This document shows positions 25,563 to 32,621 of a stretch of DNA of 47,319 bases, in pieces (the first letter of the stretch is position 1; each line of letters begins with the position of its first letter). Source of the stretch: Ruminiclostridium sp. (GTDB taxonomy: Bacteria; Bacillota; Clostridia; Oscillospirales; Ruminococcaceae); contig JAFTVY010000065.1 of assembly GCA_017465545.1 (NCBI GenBank), positions 1 through 47,319 on the forward strand. Direction: 5' to 3'. The notes below the pieces were generated by a model. It saw only the letters and a program-made list of their open reading frames with translations. It was not told the origin of the DNA and did not search any database. A program made the position numbers and the translations under genes.

Positions 25563-26051
25563 TTAATAACCCTGCGAGCCCTTCAGACTTTCGTCGTTTT
25601 CTATCCAGTCTGAAACCGTTATGACCTTGTACTCTGTTCTTGAGGTACGTACCACTACGTCCTTTATACCCGCATTTATAATAAGTCTCTTACACATTGA
25701 GCAGGGCTCAACCTCGCCATATAATTCTCCGGTTGTGGCGTCATGGCAGGCAAGATAGAGAGTAGCGCCTATCATATCCTTTCTTGATGCGGAGATTATG
25801 CAGTTTGCTTCAGCGTGAACGCTACGGCAAAGCTCGTATCTCTGACCTTTGGGGATGCTGAGTCTTTCTCTTGTGCATTCGCCCACGTCACAGCAGTTTT
25901 TCAGACCTCTGGGCGCACCCGTATAGCCTGTGGATACTATCTCGTCGTTGTGTACGATGATAGCACCGAAATTTCTTCTGAGGCAGGTACCTCTTTCGCA
26001 TACCGTTTCTGCAATATCAAGGTAATAGTTTACTTTATCTATTCTGTTCAT
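25563..26051 (-). CDS. dCMP deaminase (ComEB-like)
   Basis: A 162-residue zinc enzyme turning dCMP into dUMP, the substrate of thymidylate synthase. Zinc ligands and the catalytic glutamate are in SVHAEANCI and EPCSMCKRL; the N-terminal RRNFGAIIVHNDEIVSTGY and GLKNCCDVGECTRE fit the ComEB/dCMP deaminase group. A GGGAGG site precedes the start. First gene of a three-gene unit; its product may feed ThyA at 13773-14600. Confidence 0.94.
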   Translation of the reverse strand: MNRIDKVNYYLDIAETVCERGTCLRRNFGAIIVHNDEIVSTGYTGAPRGLKNCCDVGECTRERLSIPKGQRYELCRSVHAEANCIISASRKDMIGATLYLACHDATTGELYGEVEPCSMCKRLIINAGIKDVVVRTSRTEYKVITVSDWIENDESLKGSQGY

Positions 26052-26083
26052 AGTGACCTCCCGAAATGTAAATTCTTAGAATT

Positions 26084-26112
26084 ACTATACCATATTACAG
26101 AAGGTTTGTCAA
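26084..26112 (-). promoter_or_regulatory. Sigma-A promoter of the dCMP deaminase unit
   Basis: Minus strand TTGACA (26107-26112), 17 bases, TATAGT (26084-26089). Confidence 0.8.
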
Positions 26113-26139
26113 TAAAAACGCCATATTAAGCTTACGATA

Positions 26140-26168
26140 TTGAAATAACGGCGAAGTTGTGGTACAAT
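26140..26168 (+). promoter_or_regulatory. Sigma-A promoter of the TIM-barrel/flavoprotein pair
   Basis: TTGAAA (26140-26145), 17 bases, TACAAT (26163-26168), divergent from the dCMP deaminase promoter 27 bases away. Confidence 0.8.
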
Positions 26169-26207
26169 ATAGAATAAGGTAACTGATATGTAACCAAAAA
26201 GGACGTG

Positions 26208-27152
26208 ATGACTATAAAAACCATTATAATAGATAACAGTCTCAGCAGAAGGGCCCTCTGTGAGGAGGCGAAGGCTGTTGAAATAATAGCATATATGCAG
26301 AGCCTTTACGAAATGGGCGTAAAATATACCGAAATAACGACTGACGTTTTTCTGCGCCTGCCACCGGGACAGGATTTTTCAAAAACGATACTCAGAATTA
26401 CAAACGAGAACGATCTGTACTACGTCAACTCCTTCAATTTTGCATACGTGATACTCCCTGCAAATCTCACTCATTTTGCAGAGCGTATCAGAAAGCCGAT
26501 TATCTCGGAAATATATCTGCGGGGCAGTAACCCCTTTACCGTCACGAAGATGTTCAAAAAAAGCTTTAATCTGAGCAACGTATCAATGATACGGTACGTG
26601 GACGATTTCGACGATGACAAGGAGCTTATGGAAAAGCTGGTCAAGGGACTGCAGGAAAAATTCATATGGCCTATTGATATATGTCCGCTGAATCATAACG
26701 CCGGTGGCGTTTCGGCGGCTATCTCGGCGGTATTTGCAGGTTCTGACTCGGTAACTATGAGATACGGAGATAAAACAAAATTTGCAGAGCTTCAGGATTA
26801 TATGCTGAATCTTGCAAATATGTACGGCATAACCCCCTCCAAGGAGGCGGTTGTAGCTCTTTGCAGATGCCACGCCCTGCATTATCTGGTATTCGGCACT
26901 CCCACCGACTCGGACACCGACGCCCTCAGGGAATATCAGATAGTCCCCCACAGAAGCACACCCGTTGACGGCTTTATGTCCTACGGATATGAGGGACGGA
27001 TGCTGAAGAGCATACGTAACGGCAGACAAAAGGATGAGGATATCTATTTAAGTCCGCTGGTGGAAAAGCTCCGCAGTATGCAGCTCGATAAAAAAAGTGC
27101 AAAGGAGATCTCCGATATTATAGATTCCTATTGTGCAAAGCTTTTTAAATAA
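26208..27152 (+). CDS. Degenerate HMGL-like (isopropylmalate/homocitrate synthase-type) TIM barrel
   Basis: About 314 residues, no confident family match. The N-terminal TIIIDNSLSRRALCEEAKAV and GVKYTEITTD run parallel to the DTTLRDGEQ and GVDYIEI opening of HMG-CoA lyase/isopropylmalate synthase barrels. PLNHNAGGVSAAISAVFAGS parallels the metal-binding HxHND...A..A..AGA block. Key acids of the active site (the DGEQ segment, the full HxH) are missing, so it may be a catalytically altered or regulatory relative. AAAAAGGA precedes a GTG (26205) and an ATG (26208); ATG is chosen. It is followed after 12 bases by a NimA-like flavoprotein gene in the same unit. Confidence 0.55.
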   Translation: MTIKTIIIDNSLSRRALCEEAKAVEIIAYMQSLYEMGVKYTEITTDVFLRLPPGQDFSKTILRITNENDLYYVNSFNFAYVILPANLTHFAERIRKPIISEIYLRGSNPFTVTKMFKKSFNLSNVSMIRYVDDFDDDKELMEKLVKGLQEKFIWPIDICPLNHNAGGVSAAISAVFAGSDSVTMRYGDKTKFAELQDYMLNLANMYGITPSKEAVVALCRCHALHYLVFGTPTDSDTDALREYQIVPHRSTPVDGFMSYGYEGRMLKSIRNGRQKDEDIYLSPLVEKLRSMQLDKKSAKEISDIIDSYCAKLFK

Positions 27153-27164
27153 GGAAGGCAACCT

Positions 27165-27644
27165 ATGTTCAGAGAAATGAGAAGAAAAAATCAGCTCCTT
27201 CCGAAGGAAGAGGCTGAAGCGATACTGAAGAACAATACTATGGGCGTTCTCGCCCTGTCGGGCGACGACGGGTATCCCTACGCCGTACCTATGAGCTACG
27301 TATACGATAACGGCAGGATAATTTTTCACAGTGCGAAAAGCGGTCACAAGCTTGACGCTATAGAAGGCTGTGATAAGGCATCCTTCTGCGTTGTGGATAA
27401 AAACGATATCGTACCGCAGGAATACACCACCTATTTTAAAAGCATTATAGCCTTCGGCAGGATCCATATTGTCAGAGAAAAATCAGAAATGATTTCTGCC
27501 CTGCATCTGCTCGGAGAAAAATACAATCCCGGTCATCACAGTGAATGCCGGGAAGAAATTGACAAATTTATAAATAACGTTGCCGTGCTTATTCTTGACG
27601 TAGAGCATATCACGGGAAAGGCGGAAAGGGAGCTTTTGAAATAG
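27165..27644 (+). CDS. NimA-like pyridoxamine 5'-phosphate oxidase-family flavoprotein
   Basis: A 159-residue split-barrel FMN-binding protein. The order LLPKEEAEAILKNNTMGVLA, GYPYAVPMSYVYDNGRIIFHSA and GHKLDAIEGCDKASFCVV is typical of the group containing 5-nitroimidazole reductases (Nim) and small FMN oxidoreductases. The native role is unknown; reduction of nitro compounds is possible. GGAAGG precedes the start. Second gene of a two-gene unit ended by the hairpin at 27661-27694. Confidence 0.88.
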   Translation: MFREMRRKNQLLPKEEAEAILKNNTMGVLALSGDDGYPYAVPMSYVYDNGRIIFHSAKSGHKLDAIEGCDKASFCVVDKNDIVPQEYTTYFKSIIAFGRIHIVREKSEMISALHLLGEKYNPGHHSECREEIDKFINNVAVLILDVEHITGKAERELLK

Positions 27645-27660
27645 TCCGTAAAAACAGAAA

Positions 27661-27694
27661 AACAGCGGCTTTAACGGAAATCTAAAGCGCTGTT
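27661..27694 (+). terminator. Terminator after the NimA-like gene
   Basis: AACAGCG and CTTTA arms pair with TAAAG and CGCTGTT around a single bulged G; a TTTC tail follows. Confidence 0.75.
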
Positions 27695-28010
27695 TTTCAT
27701 GACGGAAAGAAAAGTAAAAAATCGTAAGGTAGAATCATCTCTAATCTACAACTATATTATGCCATTCAAAAGTTACATTACGGTTACATTTAACCGTTTA
27801 CATGGAGTTGCATACTTATTCTCTATTTTGCACAACAAAAATGAATAAAACACGTGCTATTTTTTGACTTTGCATACAAATTTCACAAAAGAAAATATTG
27901 TGTAACGCTACGAAGGGCTTTTTACATTACAAAAATAACCAAATTCGTGCTATTTTTCGCATTTTTTTCAAAAATTTTTTTGATTCTGATAAATAAATAA
28001 CAAATTCAAA
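27695..28010 (+). promoter_or_regulatory. Long AT-rich control region of the BTAD regulator, with 11-base-phased repeats
   Basis: About 315 gene-free bases. GTTACATT occurs at 27772-27779 and 27783-27790, exactly 11 bases apart, and a related GTTTACAT follows at 27796-27803. The second repeat lies inside the inverted repeat CGGTT...AACCG (27781-27796). A 12-base word CGTGCTATTTTT occurs at 27853-27864 and 27946-27957. No convincing -35/-10 pair was found. Known SARP-type regulators bind direct repeats phased by 11 bases, so self-regulation by the downstream gene is a reasonable inference. Confidence 0.5.
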
Positions 28011-28025
28011 GGAGGAATAGCTCTG
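28011..28025 (+). promoter_or_regulatory. Ribosome site that implies a CTG start
   Basis: AAAGGAGG ends at 28015, seven bases before an in-frame CTG at 28023. The next in-frame ATG (28044) lies 28 bases away, too far for this site, and no ATG, GTG or TTG lies between them in frame. Confidence 0.65.
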
Positions 28026-29216
28026 GCAATAATAAATATTACTATGCTGGGTGAGTTCAGCATCTCCTGTGGTAACAAAAAAATCAGCGAAAAGGATATA
28101 CGGGGCAGTAAAACCATGCGTATGCTCCAGTATCTTATCGCCCACCGTGACAGAACGGTATCACAAAGCGAGCTAATCGACCTTTTATGGAATGACAGCG
28201 ACAATCCTGTAAATGCGCTGAAAACCCTTGTGCATAGAGCAAGGGAGCTTTTAAAGGACTATCTTCCCGAAGGGACGGAGCTTATACTGTCGGAACGTGG
28301 AACCTACAGCTTCAACAATCAGCTGGATTTCAGCGTAGATTCAGGCGAATTTGAAAAGCTTTGCAAGGAAGCAGGCAACGAGTATCTGTCAAGAACAAGA
28401 CGAGTAAATATGTACAAAAAGGCGCTTGCACTTTACAAGGGCAGTTATCTCAGCTCCCATTCAGAGGAGACCTGGGTAATGCCTATAGACGTGTACTTCC
28501 ATACTCTCTATACCTCAGCGGTGGAAAAATGCGTAAAGCTGCTTTATCCTATGGGAAAATTTGCGGACATCGTAATGATATGCGAAAAAGCAATGGTAAT
28601 AAACCCCTATGACGAGACCACTCACGAGCATCTTATAAAGGCTATGGTAGCACTGGGCGAATATTCGCTGGCGGCAAATCAGTACAAATATCTGAAAAAG
28701 CTTCTTTACGAGCAGTTCGGCTCCTCCCCTTCCTCACGTCTTACCGAGATGTACGAGCTTACGGTAAAGCCCCGTAACGAGACTCACAGAAATCTGGACG
28801 TTATTTTAGGGGATTTATGGGAGGATGAACTGACCAGCGGCGGATATTTCTGCGAATATGAAATATTCCGTTACATATTCCGTCTTTACTGCAGAGAAAA
28901 CAGCAGAGTAAAGCAGGAGCTTCCCCTTCTGCTTATCTCCCTTTCGGGAAAGGGCGAGGAGGAATTTGAAGGAAAAGCACTCACAAAGGCAATGCAGAAG
29001 CTGTCTGACTGTATCAGCGTTTCTCTCAGAAAACGGGATATTTACACAAGATACAGCCGTAGTCAGTATATACTCCTTCTTCCGTCAACGCCCATTGACA
29101 ACGTCTCTGTCGTAAAGCAGAGGATTTCCTCAAAATTTGCAAAGTATAAGGACAAGCACAATCTTAAGCTGACCTTTGATACAGAGGACGTATCAGGATA
29201 TACTGTAAAACAATAG
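28023..29216 (+). CDS. BTAD/SARP-type transcriptional regulator with C-terminal GGDEF-like domain
   Basis: About 397 residues if it starts at CTG 28023; this adds AIINIT before MLGEFSI, completing the first strand of the family's winged-helix domain. Winged helix: residues 1-100 (KTMRMLQYLIAH, SELIDLLW, LKTLVHRAREL). BTAD helical repeats: about 105-250 (RRVNMYKKALALYKGSYL). The C-terminal third (about 270-390) resembles a GGDEF fold with the signature lost (KRDIYTRYSRSQYILLLP), so it should bind or sense rather than make c-di-GMP. No membrane segment. A terminator (29233-29252) and a fresh promoter (29278-29306) separate it from the c-di-GMP phosphodiesterase gene downstream, which suggests a functional pair under separate control. 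Confidence 0.85.
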   Translation: MAIINITMLGEFSISCGNKKISEKDIRGSKTMRMLQYLIAHRDRTVSQSELIDLLWNDSDNPVNALKTLVHRARELLKDYLPEGTELILSERGTYSFNNQLDFSVDSGEFEKLCKEAGNEYLSRTRRVNMYKKALALYKGSYLSSHSEETWVMPIDVYFHTLYTSAVEKCVKLLYPMGKFADIVMICEKAMVINPYDETTHEHLIKAMVALGEYSLAANQYKYLKKLLYEQFGSSPSSRLTEMYELTVKPRNETHRNLDVILGDLWEDELTSGGYFCEYEIFRYIFRLYCRENSRVKQELPLLLISLSGKGEEEFEGKALTKAMQKLSDCISVSLRKRDIYTRYSRSQYILLLPSTPIDNVSVVKQRISSKFAKYKDKHNLKLTFDTEDVSGYTVKQ

Positions 29217-29232
29217 TAAATATATACAAAAG

Positions 29233-29252
29233 CCAACAAATTTATTTGTTGG
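29233..29252 (+). terminator. Terminator of the BTAD regulator gene
   Basis: CCAACAAA pairs with TTTGTTGG around a TTTA loop, followed by TTTTGTTT, 16 bases after the stop codon. Confidence 0.8.
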
Positions 29253-29277
29253 TTTTGTTTATTATTGCCTTGAAATA

Positions 29278-29306
29278 TTGACTAATGCTTCCAAAAAGAG
29301 TATAAT
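29278..29306 (+). promoter_or_regulatory. Sigma-A promoter of the EAL/beta-solenoid gene
   Basis: TTGACT (29278-29283), 17 bases, TATAAT (29301-29306). Confidence 0.85.
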
Positions 29307-29384
29307 ATAATAAGTGTATTATGTAAAAAAATGAGTATTTTCAGGCAGGTCGGCAGATTTACAATTTGCGGCCTTGGAGGTTCT

Positions 29385-32162
29385 ATGAGTATTTTCGATA
29401 AAGAAGGCAGATGTTCAGATGACTGGAGACTGTTTATTGACAGCTTTCCGTCTCTTGGTGCGTTCAAGCTCTATCATAACAGCGATACCGCCTTTGTGGA
29501 TAAAAACGCCGCATACATACTGCATATTGCGGAAGGGCAGATAAAAAAATCCGAGCTGTTTGCACTTATCGACGATCTGAACAAAAGCCCCTATTCCGAA
29601 AGTAAGAATATATATAAGCTTACTACAGAGGGCGCAACCACCTATATAAATATGAAGATAATCTACGAGCACGATTATCTTTTAGGCTTTGTCCAGGATG
29701 TGACAAGACGTATTCAGGACAAGAAGAACAGGACGCTCATTGATGAGATTGACGAGCTTACCGGCCTTTATAACCGAAACGGCTTTATAAGAAAGGTACG
29801 TACCGCACTATCCGAGCTGTCTGGCAATGCTCATTGCTGTATGGCGGTAGTGCATATAAACGGCGTTGAAAAGATAGACTATGAGCTGAATTATGACAAG
29901 ACCTCCCTTTGCCTGAAAGCAATAGCCGAATCCATAAAGAAATTTACCAACGATTACGTATTGGTGGGTGTAAAGAGCTATAAGGAATTCTTCGTTTTCT
30001 TCCGCCAGCTTGCAAGAACGGAAATAACCGATCTTTTCAGACAGATTTCCGACTCGGTAAGCTCCTGCCGTATATATGACGAATTCGGCAACGAGATACA
30101 GACAAGAAGCGGTTCATTCTCCGCTACCATCGGCTACTGCTGGTATCCCGACCAGGCGGTAACCATTGATATGATGATAAACTACGCCGATTTTGCTCTC
30201 TTCAAGGCAATGAGTCAGGGCAACACAGACAGAGAATTTGACGCAGAGGAATTCATTGCGGAGCGCAACAGCTATTCAAATTCGAAGCTGTTATCGGGAC
30301 TTATTGACGAAAACAAGTTCGATTATAAATTCCAGCCTATAGTTTCCGCTATAGACGGCTCCATATTCGGCTACGAGGCGCTTATGCGTCCCAACAAGAC
30401 CACACCTCTCGAGGTGCTTCGTATAGCGAGAGAAAACGGCAAGCTGTACGAAATTGAGCTTCTCACCTTCAGAAACGTTCTGTCAAGGGTAAAGCAGAAT
30501 ATGGCGAAGTTCTCGGGCAAGAAGATATTTATAAATTCCGTACCCGACTATATGATAAGAGAAAAGGACTTCAAGGAGCTGTGCGAGCAGTACAGCGACA
30601 TTATGCCGCAGGTGGTAATCGAGCTTACCGAGCAGTCAGACCTCACCACCGAGGAAATAGCAGAACAATGCCGTAGCTTTGCCGCAATGGGCTGTACTAT
30701 AGCCATAGACGATTACGGCAGCGGTTATTCAAACAGTGCGGCTCTTGTAGAATTATCCCCTGATATAATCAAGATCGATCGTACTCTTATTTCAAACATA
30801 AATCAGAACGTAAGAAAACAGCATTTCTTATCGGGTATTGTGGACTTTGCAAAGCTCAACGGCATCAGGGTGCTTGCCGAGGGCGTTGAGACAAGAGAGG
30901 AGCTTGCCATAGTCATCCGCCGTGGCGTTGACTTTGTCCAGGGCTTCTATACAGCAAAGCCTGCTACCGAAATAGCTACAGAGATACCAAGCTCCATTTC
31001 GGAAAGTATAAGAGCTATAAATATAAACAAGCCTGCCATCAAGCATTCAAAGTCCTACGACATCAATGCAAACAGCTACGAGCCTGTTGATCTTGTGGCG
31101 CTTGAAAAGGACAATTACACCAATATCAACGTAAATGCGACCTTTGCGCATTTCGTGGGCAATCAGTCTGAAAAGCTGAATCTGTCGATAAAGGTGAATT
31201 CATATCTGCAGACGCATATTATTTTAGAAAACGTCTGCCTGAAAACTGATATAAGGCCTTGTATCATAATCAGCGAAAATGCGCAGGTCACAATAGAAAT
31301 CAGAAACAAGAACAGCCTTTTCTACGACGGAATATACGTCAGCGACAGCTCGGAGCTTGAGATTACCGGCGACGGCGATTTGTCAATCGATACCTCAAGA
31401 AACAACGGTTGCTGTATCGGTGCGGCTTATAACGAGCCCTTCGGAAAGATAACCGTTGATATGGATAAGAACAGCAAGCTGGAGCTTACTGCAAACGGTG
31501 ATCACGCTATGTGTCTGGGTGGCGGTATAACCTCTGTAAAGGACGCTATAAACCTTGTAAGCGGCAGAATAATCGCCAACAGCACGGGTAAGGATAACGT
31601 GGTTATCGGTACCTACGACGGAAGCTGTGACATCAATATAAACGGCTGTCAGATTCAGGCATATTCCTCAGGTGACAATGCTGTATGTGTAGGTTCGCTT
31701 TGCGGAATACCCGCTGTCAGAATCAAGAACAGCAGTATCAAGCTCGAAGCTCTCGGTGTAAATGCAACCTGCATAGGTACTCTGTCCCCCGTAAATAACA
31801 GCGAAGAATCTGCAGGCTTTACAGCATACGATTCGTTGCTTGCCCTTACCACAAAGGGACAGCACGGCACCTGCATAGGCTGTATGAAGCAAAGCAGTAA
31901 TATCAATATAGCAGGCTGTAAGGCAAAGATATATTTTGAAGGTGACGTTATTGCAGGTATCGGCTGTGCCGAAGGAACAGGTGACGTCAGCATCAGCCAC
32001 AGCGAGGTATATATCGACTCCCTTGCAGGACCTCATTCGTTATGCATAGGCATAGGTGAAAGAGGCGGTAAGGTTATAGAATCGCTGATAAATCTCCAGC
32101 AGACAAACAGTGACAATTTCGTTCTGCACGCCTTTGATCATCCTACTATTCTGAAGCCCTGA
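29385..32162 (+). CDS. GGDEF-EAL c-di-GMP phosphodiesterase with C-terminal beta-solenoid
   Basis: About 925 residues from the ATG at 29385, which has GGAGG four bases upstream; an earlier ATG (29331) has no ribosome site. Residues 15-115 look PAS-like. A GGDEF-like domain (about 118-290, ELTGLYNRNGF) has lost its signature (VGVKSYKEFF). The EAL domain (about 305-525) is intact: YEALMR, FINSVP, ELTE, IDDYGSGYS, IKIDR, AEGVE and QGFY, so hydrolysis of c-di-GMP is expected. The last 350 residues (about 570-915) form repeats of 30-45 residues, each with a [DHN]-x-x-C-[ILV]-G-like motif (GCCIG, AMCLG, NVVIG, AVCVG, ATCIG, GTCIG, IAGIG, SLCIG). This is a beta-solenoid resembling Cthe_2159-like carbohydrate-binding domains. 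No signal or membrane segment, so the solenoid is cytoplasmic. Confidence 0.85.
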   Translation: MSIFDKEGRCSDDWRLFIDSFPSLGAFKLYHNSDTAFVDKNAAYILHIAEGQIKKSELFALIDDLNKSPYSESKNIYKLTTEGATTYINMKIIYEHDYLLGFVQDVTRRIQDKKNRTLIDEIDELTGLYNRNGFIRKVRTALSELSGNAHCCMAVVHINGVEKIDYELNYDKTSLCLKAIAESIKKFTNDYVLVGVKSYKEFFVFFRQLARTEITDLFRQISDSVSSCRIYDEFGNEIQTRSGSFSATIGYCWYPDQAVTIDMMINYADFALFKAMSQGNTDREFDAEEFIAERNSYSNSKLLSGLIDENKFDYKFQPIVSAIDGSIFGYEALMRPNKTTPLEVLRIARENGKLYEIELLTFRNVLSRVKQNMAKFSGKKIFINSVPDYMIREKDFKELCEQYSDIMPQVVIELTEQSDLTTEEIAEQCRSFAAMGCTIAIDDYGSGYSNSAALVELSPDIIKIDRTLISNINQNVRKQHFLSGIVDFAKLNGIRVLAEGVETREELAIVIRRGVDFVQGFYTAKPATEIATEIPSSISESIRAININKPAIKHSKSYDINANSYEPVDLVALEKDNYTNINVNATFAHFVGNQSEKLNLSIKVNSYLQTHIILENVCLKTDIRPCIIISENAQVTIEIRNKNSLFYDGIYVSDSSELEITGDGDLSIDTSRNNGCCIGAAYNEPFGKITVDMDKNSKLELTANGDHAMCLGGGITSVKDAINLVSGRIIANSTGKDNVVIGTYDGSCDININGCQIQAYSSGDNAVCVGSLCGIPAVRIKNSSIKLEALGVNATCIGTLSPVNNSEESAGFTAYDSLLALTTKGQHGTCIGCMKQSSNINIAGCKAKIYFEGDVIAGIGCAEGTGDVSISHSEVYIDSLAGPHSLCIGIGERGGKVIESLINLQQTNSDNFVLHAFDHPTILKP

Positions 32163-32191
32163 CAGGTTGATTATCACCACGTAGATTTTTG

Positions 32192-32216
32192 ATCCCACCG
32201 CTAAAAACGGTGGGAT
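32192..32216 (+). terminator. Terminator of the EAL/beta-solenoid gene
   Basis: ATCCCACCG and CGGTGGGAT arms, seven-base A-rich loop, then TAATTATT. The tail is poor in uninterrupted T. Confidence 0.65.
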
Positions 32217-32231
32217 TAATTATTCCTTGCA

Positions 32232-32450
32232 AAGGCGGCTCGCCTTAATATGGTGTAATAAAGCACTATACGTGCTCCCTGCCGTTTTGCTTGCTTTTAT
32301 AATGCAGAATCTTGTAAAAGGCAGGAACAGCCGGAGGCGGCACGCCTTAATATGGTGTAATAAAGCATTATACGTACTCCCTGCCGTTTTGCTTGCCTTG
32401 GCAAATCAGAGTCTTTTAAAAGGCAGGAACAGCCAGAGGCGGCACGCCTC
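32232..32450. repeat. Tandem repeat, two units of 102 bases plus a partial third
   Basis: CGCCTTAATATGGTG starts at 32241 and 32343, and CTCCCTGCCGTTTTGCTTGC recurs at the same 102-base interval. Each unit boundary carries a short hairpin with a three-base loop (32232-32246, 32335-32347, 32436-32450). A 101-codon frame runs through but simply repeats itself and has no ribosome site. The remaining 32451-32540 shows nothing recognisable. Confidence 0.85.
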
Positions 32451-32542
32451 TTTACCGTACTATAGCCATATAAACAAAACAATCTTATCAGTTATAGGCG
32501 AATTGCACAAAAATTCACTCTTCAAATTGTAAAAATATCGAA

Positions 32543-32571
32543 TTGAAATCGTTCTCATTTTGGTTTACAAT
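32543..32571 (+). promoter_or_regulatory. Sigma-A promoter of the solute-binding lipoprotein gene
   Basis: TTGAAA (32543-32548), 17 bases, TACAAT (32566-32571). Leader of about 45 bases to a strong GGAGG site before the ATG at 32622. Confidence 0.85.
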
Positions 32572-32621
32572 ATAAACAGTATTATGTAAACGAATACACA
32601 CGAATATAATGGAGGTACTAA

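Noticed and set aside
32227..32532. 101-codon plus-strand frame after the EAL gene
   Set aside because: The translation is just the 102-base DNA repeat read twice; no ribosome site.
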